A stretch of DNA of 64,000 nt from the NCBI RefSeq assembly GCF_003589595.1, contig NW_020654810.1, positions 8,519,084-8,583,083 on the forward strand, in the 5' to 3' direction. The notes under the pieces were generated by a model, which worked only from the letters and a program-made list of their open reading frames with translations, was not told the DNA's origin and made no database searches. Origin of the DNA: Hyposmocoma kahamanoa. Taxonomy: Eukaryota; Arthropoda; Insecta; Lepidoptera; Cosmopterigidae. The translations under genes were made by a program, and so were the position numbers. Below, one piece after another: positions 1 through 17,389 of the stretch (its first letter is position 1; the number at the start of each line of letters is the position of its first letter).

Positions 1-35
1 AAAAAAAAAAAAAAAAAAAAAATCAATGTGACATG

Positions 36-523
36 GATTCGCTCTGGACCTTTTGGAGGGAAAAGCGTCGTTTTTATTTTGACTTTCAATTATTTTGTGA
101 ATTCTAGTTTAAAGTGGAATAGGATAGTGCTATTGTGCCTTAATCGAAGATTAAAACGCGAAATTATACGAATTTGGAACTAAAATACCCGTATCGGCCC
201 GTTTTAAGGAATCCCGAGTCAATCCAAGCACGCCGCCTCAAATTGCCTATCCTCTTTGTAGCGGCCATGTTTACAGAAACAAAATTAAACTTCATGTTTA
301 GGCTTATGGCTTTGCCAAAGCCTTAATAAATTTAAAAAAAAAAATCTCTTTTTTAAAACGGGCCGATACGGGTATTTTAGTTGGAGATTCGTATAATTTC
401 GCGTTTTAATCTTCGATTAAGGCACAATAGCACTATCTTATTCCACTTTAAACTAGATTTCACAAAATAATTGAAAGTCAAAATAAAAACGACACTTTTC
501 CCTCCAAAAGGTCCAGAGCGAAT
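36..523. mobile_element. Foldback element with 172-base inverted arms
   Basis: Left arm 36-207 begins GATTCGCTCTGGACC and ends at CGGCCCGTTTTAA; right arm 352-523 is its reverse complement with only a few differences. The 144-base centre holds CCTTAATAAATTTAAAAA. A poly-A run (1-22) precedes the left arm. A one-armed relative lies at 11350-12000. No protein is encoded. The arm differences argue against a read-folding artefact. Confidence 0.8.
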
Positions 524-1034
524 CTCGCAAGAGGTCTCTTGTCAAAACGTTCCTTTGTAACTTTCATTATCTCTCATTTAAATATTTTTGTCACATGTTT
601 TATTTTTAGCTTTATGTCATTACTCTTTAATTGATTATTTCATTAGGTTTTTTATAGCTTTAATGTTTTATGTGTGTACTACAAACTAACCAATACTTCA
701 GGTAGGTAAACATTCAATCATGCTTAAAATGAAACGTACGTACAAAAACGTTGCCTAATCTATGGTCGAACTGAATCAATTGCGTTGTATTCTTGCATCT
801 ATTCTAAAATACCATGTTTTACAATCCTTTTATTCCCGACTTCTAAAATATACAAAAATATACTATCAAAGTCCATGACCGGCTCTTCGTCGTTATTGGG
901 ACAGTTTTCGCCTTCCCTCTTTGCAACCTGGTAACAAAGTCATGATCATTTTAAGAGTCTTTGCTACCTTAGGTCGAATTCAAATGTTTCTCGTGCTGAA
1001 TCGGTTCTGTTGCGCGGTTCGAGCAGCGAGGATA

Positions 1035-1345
1035 CTGGGTTTAGAATTTATTTTTTTACAAACGAAATTCAAGCCACTAGAAAAATGTATATCGTATATT
1101 ATACGTGTTCTATTTAGTTCAGTTAATATAAAAAGAAACATTGGTATACGTGAAGTACCTATTGAATACAGCGATTTTCTTGTAAAATTTCGAGGTAAGT
1201 TTGTGTTTTTGTTCTATCGGGTTTTCACACCGTATACTAATAATCAGTTTATATCTTCAATTTTACTATATAGTTTTTTCCAAAGTGATTGATTCAACAT
1301 TATCACTGTTATGCGGAATCAACCAAAGCCATTTGAGGTCAAATC
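1035..1345 (+). repeat. Dispersed 310-base repeat, copy 1
   Basis: Shares a long alignable stretch with 34565-34890, including GCGGAATCAACCAAAGCCAT, ATGTATATCGTATA and AAATTTCGAGGT. Unknown family; no coding potential seen. The 123-codon open frame over it is not supported by the second copy, which is frame-shifted. Confidence 0.65.
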
Positions 1346-1445
1346 GACTGTTAATAATCTGAAGAGATTTAAAAATCGCTTTTTCGCAGAGATTAATTCC
1401 GGCAGAGTATAGCAGCGTGTCATTCTGTATTTTGGATAACAGCCC

Positions 1446-1604
1446 CCGTAGCATGGCTACGCTTGACACGCGATAAAATTGAAATAAGCGCGCGCTATTG
1501 GCTGTCTCGATCAGATCTAATTTAGATAGCCAATTGCGCGCGCTTATTTCAACTTTATTGCGCGCGTCGCGACTATCATGCGTAGCCATGCTACAGGGGC
1601 GTAA
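1446..1604. mobile_element. Small palindromic element, CCCGTAGCATGGCTACGC ends
   Basis: Two arms of about 75 bases face each other. The left starts CGTAGCATGGCTACGC and includes AATAAGCGCGCGC; the right ends GCGTAGCCATGCTAC and includes GCGCGCGCTTATT. The loop is about 12 bases. It is likely a non-autonomous inverted-repeat element. It lies in the 3' flank of glycerol kinase. Confidence 0.65.
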
Positions 1605-1926
1605 CGTAACAACTAGTAAAGTCAGCAATAAATATCAAACTTATGTCCATGACAGTAGACCTTTTTAATGGAAAAAAAACGTCATTTTGTCTCCAAGCAT
1701 CGAAAAGTGCATCTTTGTTAGCAAATTTTAGTAGTTTTAAATTTCACTAATCGATGATGAATAAATGAAAAAATACCAAATGGCTACTTAACTGGTTAGT
1801 TTTTTTAACATTGACATTCTATTCTGTTCTAGATAAACTCCCATATTGATAAGGTTGATTATTATCAAATCTAATATTTTTGACTAATGTCCATGCTTCG
1901 AGAAATTTGACGTTGACTGTATTTAC

Positions 1927-10020
<8,094 letters not shown>

Positions 10021-10129
10021 TATCGACGGTCTACATTATAACAGTAGTAGGTAGAAAGAAAATGAAATTTTACAAAAAACTAAAAGAAAATCAGCTGATC
10101 AAAACCAATGTCAAACGCTTTGACATTTG

Positions 10130-10320
10130 AAAATTATTATTTATTTATTTATTATAGCATTGGCTTCGGAGACATCAGCTTAATAGTAACCCTACTATAT
10201 CTTTCTAATTTGTGATGGTAACAAATAATTAAGAAACGCATAACGTAATATATGTATGTACATATAATAAAAATTAATTCGAGTAAAAAATTTAACTACC
10301 AGTAACTACTAAAACCAGCC
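10130..10320 (+). repeat. Dispersed AT-rich repeat R7, copy 1
   Basis: TATTTATTATAGCATTGGCT, CATCAGCTTAATAGTAAC and AACGCATAACGTAATATATG. Second and third units are at 11000-11145 and 11155-11290. Confidence 0.55.
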
Positions 10321-10554
10321 ATTTTTTTCACAAAATCCCTGTTTGAAAAATATGGCTTTGACAATCGTAGTCGCGCTTAGAGAGATCACATCTCCTTTTG
10401 TATCTTAGAGGATGGAAAAAAAACTGGTTTTTCGCACATACAATAATCTTATAAGAAAACGTTTTCAGAAATGCACATTTCTGACAATTCTAACCGAATA
10501 AGCTGTGACCATGGATATGGCTGTGACCATTGCTAAGCATATTAAATAAAAATA

Positions 10555-10985
10555 ATATTATTTTTCCAGATTTAAATCGCGTATAATTGTGTTTTCAAAC
10601 AAACCGACGTTTTGGGCCCTTTACCAGGTCCTATGGTCACGGTTGACTGCTGTTATAAGGCCCGAATAAACAACGCACACACTCAACATAGCCCCGCACT
10701 AGGGAAACCCTGTGTCGCGGGTGCCATGGATACACACATAGACAACCACAAATTACACCCAAACTCACGAGAGAAATAAATGTCAGCCGTACAAACATTT
10801 CTCCCGGCCCGGGAATCGAACCTGGGACCTCTGCGTGGCAGTCCGGCATGGTAACCGTTCGGCCACGGAGGCAGTTGGCCCGAAACGTTCGGTTTGTTTG
10901 AAAAAACAAATTTAAGTACGCGATTCTGAAATCCGTAAAAAATAATTTTATTTCCTATGTGTAACAATTGCGAAAACATAAGAAC
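10555..10985. mobile_element. TIR element R6 carrying a SINE
   Basis: The left end (TTTTTCCAGATTTAAATCGC, then TTTCAAACAAACCGACG) and right end (CGGTTTGTTTGAAAAAACAA, then TTTCCTATGTGTAACAATTG) are inverted copies. Between them at 10676-10880 sits a tRNA-related SINE on the minus strand, recognised by CGGGAATCGAACCTGGGACC. Relatives of the outer element are at 2390-2480, 47975-48265 and 56680-56910. Confidence 0.7.
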
Positions 10986-10999
10986 ACGATAATAATATT

Positions 11000-11290
11000 A
11001 TTTATTTGTTGAGCATTGCCTATAGAGCCATCACATTAAACAAGCAATAAACAATTAGAAACTGAAAACTTAATGATAATTATACTAAAAATTTATTTGT
11101 GAAAAAACTGAACTACAAAAACCCGTCATTTTTTTATGTCTACTAATATTATATAATTATTTATTTATAAAGCATTGGCTTCAGAGCCATCAGCTTAATG
11201 GTAACAAATAATCTGGAAACGCACAACGTAATATACATACACTAAAAATTCATTCGTGTAAAAAATGTGACTACTAAAACCCGTGTATAC
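11000..11290 (+). repeat. Dispersed AT-rich repeat R7, two tandem units
   Basis: TTTGTTGAGCATTGCCTATA and, after 11155, AAAGCATTGGCTTCAGAGCC, each followed by a short ACTACTAAAACCCG-like end. Adjoins the foldback relative at 11350. Confidence 0.55.
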
Positions 11291-11349
11291 CCGTGTATAT
11301 ATATATATATATGCTTATATATGCTTAAATAATAGATTTAAATATAGAG

Positions 11350-12000
11350 GATTCGCTCTGGACCTTTTGGAGGGNNNNNNNNNNNNNNNNNNNNNNNNNN
11401 NNNNNNNNNNNNNNNNNNNNNNNNNNNNNNNNNNNNNNNNNNNNNNNNNNNNNNNNNNNNNNNNNNNNNNNNNNNNNNNNNNNNNNNNNNNNNNNNNNNN
11501 NNNNNNNNNNNNNNNNNNNNNNNNNNNNNNNNNNNNNNNNNNNNNNNNNNNNNNNNNNNNNNNNNNNNNNNNNNNNNNNNNNNNNNNNNNNNNNNNNNNN
11601 NNNNNNNNNNNNNNNNNNNNNNNNNNNNNNNNNNNNNNNNNNNNNNNNNNNNNNNNNNNNNNNNNNNNNNNNNNNNNNNNNNNNNNNNNNNNNNNNNNNN
11701 NNNNNNNNNNNNNNNNNNNNNNNNNNNNNNNNNNNNNNNNNNNNNNNNNNNNNNNNNNNNNNNNNNNNNNNNNNGATAGTGCTATTGTGCCTTAATCGAA
11801 GATTAAAACGCGAAATTATACGAATCTCGAACTAAAATACACGTATCGGCCCGTTTTAAAAAACCCCGAGTCAATCCAGGCACGCCGCCGCCTCAAATTG
11901 CCTATCCTCTTTGTGGCGGCCATATTTACATAAACATAATTAAACTTCATGTTAAGGCTGATGGCTTTGCCAAAGCCTTAATAAATTAAAAAAAAAATAT
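11350..12000 (+). mobile_element. One-armed relative of the foldback element, containing the gap
   Basis: GATTCGCTCTGGACCTTTTGG up to the gap, then from 11775 the same sequence as 123-330 of the window-start element, through CCTTAATAAATTAAAAAA. The inverted right arm is absent, and the copy ends in an A-rich tail. In the intact copy only 62 bases separate the two gap flanks. Confidence 0.75.
11375..11774. other. Assembly gap, 400 N
   Basis: Exactly 400 unknown bases inside the one-armed foldback relative. By comparison with the copy at 36-523 the true missing segment may be about 62 bases if nothing else is inserted, so the round 400 is probably a placeholder or an estimate. Confidence 0.98.
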
Positions 12001-12292
12001 ATATTTAATTCGATGATCGTACTTAAATAGCTTTTTTAATGACAAAACATAAATCAGAAAAGGTAACCAACACTACCAATGATTTGATGTGGAAACAGCT
12101 AGCTGTTCTATTTCATAAAGTAACTGAAAAATGTGCAATAAAAGTACATTTTGACGTAAGTTTGTTTACTTTTGTATGTTTATACCATTTACCTTTTCCA
12201 TAGCGGAAAGAATTAAAAAAATGGGAATTACTTCGAACCATGCGTCGAGTTTAATTTAGTTGGTTGCGGATTTTAAATAGATCGTTACGAAA

Positions 12293-14232
12293 ATGCCCTC
12301 TGAATTTAAATTAGTGATATACGACAATGGTAAAGTAGTCGAGACTGTTATTAAAGAAACCGGCACGCGGCAATCCGATTTAATTCAATCTTTAGAAGAG
12401 TTCCAAAAATTTGCTAATGCTGCTCTCACAAAATTAATTGGAAATCATGCAGATTCAAGTAAGTGTGTTTATTAAATTACAAATAACCTGTAAATCGATC
12501 AATATTTTTAAATAAATTAATAACCTATACTTTTCGTACGCTTATAGCTAAAAAAATCTATGATAAGTTCTTAGGTATCTATGATGGGTTCTGGTGACTA
12601 GTAATACAGGTTTTCCTAAACTTGTCTTGGGCACCAGTCTCACATAAACCAGCGTGCCCAATTTAGTTATATTCTATATGCTACTCCTAAGCCTGTTTGT
12701 GACGAGAAAACATAATTTAATATTTCATTCATTAGGTTTTCACGATTGATACAATTTGGAAATGAACTTATACATAGGTGGTGCATTTTCGAATCTTGTA
12801 TGCAAGATATTTTATTATTAAATCACATTGCAGCTATGGATGCATTGATCTACTAAAAAATGGACCTCGGGTTCGCGCTAAAAAGTGTCCGCACTTAAAG
12901 GGCGTTAAAATCGCATACAGAGTGTCAATCGCGCAACAGTCTTTGTTTGTTCGACCGACAGCGCCGTTGTCAATCAAGTGTTAAAGCAGAATTTTGTATC
13001 GTATTTTCACTAAACAAATATATTGTGTTATCATAGTTATCATTTAGAAGTGTTATTTTGTACAGATAGATAGTATCATTTAATTTACGTATAAATTAAT
13101 CATAAATATAAATTACAAAAGCAAACAAAATAATCAAATAGCTAACTGTCCTTCTTCTACACATTGCATGCGCAAAAGATGGAAAGAGACCCATTACGTC
13201 AATATCAAGAAGCTTATACAATTTCTTGGTCATTTTCAATTGTTTGAACAATAGGCGATTGAAATATTTGGAGCAAAGAAACTGAGAAGACGTGTTGATT
13301 TTAATCTTATTTTTAAAATTACTTTTTATTAAACGTTAGCAATAACTAACAAAATATTGTTGTACTTATTTTACGGCTTGGGATTACCTATCAGAAGTTG
13401 GAAAATACATGTGCCCGAAATAATGCTAGTTCGAATTTTCATAACGTCAAATGTATTTTTTTTAGCAATAGTACAAAACAAAAGCTAATTTTGGCTTTGT
13501 GTGAAACACCAAAATTACTTCAAAGTGTAACGATTTTATTATAAATCGGTTTTCGGAATTACGGATATTTGAGTTTACATTTAGTTGGAATATCGGTACA
13601 TTTCTTATAGTACACGCTTATTTTCACATTTGTAATATTTGTGTGTATGTATCTGCCCAACTCTTTATTATTTCTTGAAGGGAATTTGTACAAAATTTGA
13701 TGTAATAATATACATAAAAATTTATTCATATGTACAATAAAGGCCATTACTCTTGCGTTCAAGTAATTTTCAGTCGAAGCTAAATATGGCGCATTTTGTT
13801 AAGTTTCCAGTAGAAGCTGAATATGGTGTTTTTGGGCCCTTTACATTGTTGCAAGCAAAATTACGCAGCACTGCAATGACGTTACAATTTAAATTAAATG
13901 TTTTAATATTTTTTATATTTCGTTACATGTCACTATGTATGTATAGGTTAACTTCGGACATTTTTTCCTGGTTTTTGTATTAGACCCGACGTCCATTTCT
14001 TGGTAGGTCAATGTGTGGATGCTATTAATGGTGTGAACCTTTTACTATGTTACACCTTGTACGCCATTGTTGAATACGATTGAATTTCGACACATGACAC
14101 TATCTTTCATAGTATTAAAAATTAAATTTATTTCTAGATAACATCATGGAAATAGAACATGAAGAACAGAGTGAAGATGATGATGATGACGAAGACAATA
14201 TACCAATCAGTCCGAAAAAACAGAAAAAATAA
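12293..14232 (+). CDS. Small acidic-tailed protein, candidate GON7-like KEOPS subunit
   Basis: Two exons, 12293-12458 and 14138-14232, joined A|AT in phase, give 86 residues plus a stop. The donor is a strong gtaagt and the acceptor follows a pyrimidine-rich tract. Visible layout: a short hydrophobic/charged N-terminal stretch likely to form a beta hairpin (FKLVIYDNGKVVETVI, residues 5-20), a TGTRQSDL turn, one amphipathic helix (about 27-50), then a run of Asp/Glu (about 62-76) and a basic end SPKKQKK. Human GON7, a roughly 100-residue subunit of the KEOPS complex that makes t6A in tRNA, has the same order of hairpin, single helix, Asp-rich stretch and basic SAKRPK-like end. The match is by architecture and spacing, not by long identity. 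It lies 2.3 kb from, and divergent to, glycerol kinase. AATAAA occurs near 14521. It may instead be an unrelated nuclear protein; that the gene is real is more certain than the name. Confidence 0.7.
12459..14137. other. Intron of the GON7-like gene
   Basis: A 1.68-kb AT-rich intron with gtaagt donor and tctag acceptor. Open frames at 12778-12984 and 13753-13983 have no recognisable content. No repeat family recognised. Confidence 0.6.
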
Positions 14233-14947
14233 ATAACTATCTAGTTTTAGGTATGAGATTTTACAAGTAATACACTGTAGTATAGCAATTCACCAGACAC
14301 AATTATTATGATTACTACATACAAATGGAGTTTCACTTATTTATCAGTTTTAAATAGACAATGGACTGCTGTGACACTTTGTTCTTATGAGTTACTTTAA
14401 TAATCTTTGTAGAACAAAAGCACAAAAAATAGCATATTTATTATATGGGTGGAAAAATTACCAAAGGTCAACATTGTTGCTGCAATACTGCTCAAGTCAT
14501 TTTTAATAATTTTAAGGGAGAATAAAAACTGTATTTATTGCTGTTTATACGATTTTTTAAGCTATTCTTAGTAATAGGGGCACCTATGTTTAAAGATAAA
14601 ATGTATATATATGTCTATTGTTTGTATCATTTTCATTGATATTCACATTTGATTTTAGACTGGAACAGTGTTGTTTGCTAAGTGAAATATCTCAACCAGA
14701 TTGATTTTTTTGATAAATACCTATCAATAGACCTGTCAATAGACACAAGAATACAAGTGTGTGTGAGAATACCGATGCTAGTGGAGGCAGCTAAAGAATG
14801 TCTGTAGCCTCTGCTACTAGCTGTTAGCTGAGGTATAGCTAATCATAACTTAAACAATCGTGTTAACATGTATATGTGTATATTAAGGTTAAAAACTTCA
14901 TTGTGATTACACAATTATGCATACATAATATGTTTGTATTATAATAT

Positions 14948-15187
14948 CAAATGACGGGACGAACAAGTCGCGTCTGATAGTAAGCTACACGCCTGTCCAT
15001 AACAGTTGCAGTGCCAGTCAGAGCTGTAAATCGCAAAGATCTGAGGGGCACTGCCCATGCGCCCGTCATCGTCACCCTGAGACAAGTTGACAAGTCCCAT
15101 GTGCTTGTAATTTCAGCAGCAGTCTTACCCTTCAAAACCGGAATGCAGTAATGCTGACATTACTGCTAGGCGGCAGAAATAGGTAAC
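14948..15187 (-). repeat. SINE-like repeat S1, inverted copy
   Basis: Reverse-complement copy with AAATCGCAAAGATCTGAGGG and GACAAGTCCCATGTGCTTG. It lies just after the GON7-like gene. Confidence 0.75.
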
Positions 15188-15962
15188 ATGTATTTGGCGT
15201 TTAAAAGAAATACTGAAATATTGTTTAACACAACCATTATCGGCGCACATGTCTAAATGGTGTAATATTTGTTCTCGATATTTATTCGCGGTGAACTTTC
15301 TGTCTGATGTGTTGTTGTACTACAATAATGTAGCTATATATTGTTTGTTGTATTAATAATAAAATACAAATATATTTCGATACTTATTTATTTATCTCTT
15401 ATCACTCTAATATTGCTACTGTTACCAGTAGAGTATTTACAAAGTAAATATTTACATTATCTATTCATAACCTTGTTGTCTCTGTATATTATTGATGTAT
15501 TGTTTAGATTAGATTTCTTGTAGCTTGGTAGTTTTAGCAACCATTTGGTCATTTGAGTGTTCCACCTGGGAGTCCTCATTAGGATTTTTTTTCTAAATAT
15601 ATCAGAATGGTAAGCTAAACTAAAAAATAAATACTTATTCGACATATCACTTACATCTAAACATCTTACTGGAATGTCTTTGATCACAAAGTTTGGATTT
15701 GGATTTACAATAGCTATAAATATGCAATCTCATCAAATACTACACTTAAAACATTTAAACAATGGTAACTACGCCTTCAAATATACTTTGTAAACTTGGA
15801 ACAAATGTTATGAGAGTATTTAAAAAGTATACAGTGTTTGCTTTACCACCTTTGTATTTTAAAACACTTAAACTTGTACATGAAAAATGGTAAAAAATCC
15901 ACGACGATGTGGCAGTTCAATTGAGTAGTTTCTTATTTTATGGTTTTTTTTTGTAGTGCGCA

Positions 15963-16340
15963 TGATGAATGACGTATATGTGTGCGCTCCCCCATCGCAC
16001 CTTCCTCAGTAATAAACAAGCTTCTGTTACGAACGGTCTTATACTGTCTCTCCGCGAACTACCTATATGTTTTGTAACGATATTGTACATAGCATAATGA
16101 AATCTATAGTCTCGCATGCTGTCGTATGCTCGCGCATTCAGCGAATGATTTTGGCTCGTGTCTAGTTTGTTCGTTACACAATTGACCTTAAAGTTCATTA
16201 TGCTATGTACAATATCGTTTCAAAAATTCGCTTGCATTCCGTTCCGCCGCAATATAAATTGAGCCTTAAAGACCGTTCGTAATAGAAGCTCGTTTATTAT
16301 TGACGAAGGTGCGGTGGGGGAGTGGATACATATACGTCAT
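15963..16340. mobile_element. Foldback element, about 140-base arms
   Basis: The left arm (about 15965-16105: ATGACGTATATGTGTGCGCT, AATAAACAAGCTTCTGTTAC, TTGTACATAGCATAATGA) is the reverse complement of the right arm (about 16197-16340: TCATTATGCTATGTACAATA, GTAATAGAAGCTCGTTTATT, ATACGTCAT). Arms differ by about one base in ten. The centre of about 90 bases is unique. It lies in the GON7-like/ine intergenic space. Confidence 0.75.
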
Positions 16341-17389
16341 ATATATGTACATATAAAAGATCTGGCTCATCGAAGATACTCAATACTACTTCACTAAAAT
16401 TCCATCAATTTCTGTCCAATACTTTTAGAGAGAAGAATGGTGACAGACAAATATCCACAAAATCGCATTGTCAAAATGTGTCACACATGTTTTCCGTTGT
16501 GGGTAAAACCTTCCGTGTTGTTTTTACGCTTTTACTCGTAAAGGAGTGACAGTTTCTCATTATCTTATCTTTGCAAATTTGAGGCTTTTTACTTAACCAA
16601 AACTGGGTTACATTGATGTCTTTCGCGATGTTTGTTCTCTCTTATATAATGGTAATACATTTTGCTACTAATTTAACTTCACAACACCTTGGGAATGTTC
16701 AATAATTTAATTAACTAATAATAACATAGTATTCGAACTCGTCGTTTATAATATAGATATCTATAAGCGTTAAATAATGTATACGTATAAATTGTACCAT
16801 ACAATATACTTCCCTCTAAGATAGGCCTTAGCAAAGTAGATACATGACTTTAGGTGTTATCAAATACGTAATATTCAATAAGTACACCTACAAAAAGGTA
16901 TTTCAGTTTACTTCTTCGTGATTGTTATAGTCATTTATCAAGTAAAATCTTTCAATTATAATAATGTAGATACTTACAGATTTCGGTGTACAAAACACCT
17001 GTATGAATTATAGATAGATAACATTTTCATACGTAAGTGTAGCATGAAATGTCTCATTGTTTATTAACACGTGAATTCCATATAACTCGTTATCTTTTGG
17101 TACCTAATCTAACCAATGAGTGATCGGTGTGAAGTTGTCCGATGCACACATCGACTCCGGTCTACCTTGAGTTCTAAAACTGTGTCACCACTTCTCGACT
17201 AAATGGATTTTAGGTCGAGTGCGGCCTTTGCCTTATTGTAAATTAATGATAATAAGAATATCATCTTCTGTTATTTATTATCTTATTGTCTTGTTTATTA
17301 TTGATATCATTTAAGTATAAAGTCTGTGTTCTTTGCGCATGAGCATATTTCATTACTAATATCTATCTAGCACAATTAAAATGTAGAGA

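Larger units (their letters stand above)
530..1926. other. 3' flank of glycerol kinase, no gene found
   Basis: Holds the 310-base repeat (1035-1345) and the small palindrome (1446-1604). I searched the minus strand for the missing last kinase exon (a short Trp-containing C-terminus) and found none that reads convincingly. Readthrough of the exon ending at 1927 would add 17 codons to a stop near 1871. Confidence 0.6.
10021..12292. other. Divergent intergenic region
   Basis: Separates the start of glycerol kinase (minus) from the GON7-like gene (plus). Filled by R7 units, the R6 element with SINE, and the gapped foldback relative. The last 290 bases before 12293 are AT-rich unique sequence and could hold the promoter; no TATA box is clear. 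Confidence 0.6.
14233..17389. other. Intergenic region, GON7-like gene to ine
   Basis: The two genes converge here. Contains the 3' UTR of the small gene (AATAAA near 14521), an S1 SINE and the 378-base foldback. 16560-17380 is AT-rich sequence in which I see nothing further; it should include the ine 3' UTR. Confidence 0.6.

Noticed and set aside
1266..1628. A 120-codon minus-strand frame near the kinase 3' end
   Set aside because: It crosses the palindrome at 1446-1604 and the 310-base repeat; it does not resemble the missing kinase C-terminus.
11283..11795. A 170-codon plus-strand frame
   Set aside because: It exists only because 400 N were translated as unknown residues.
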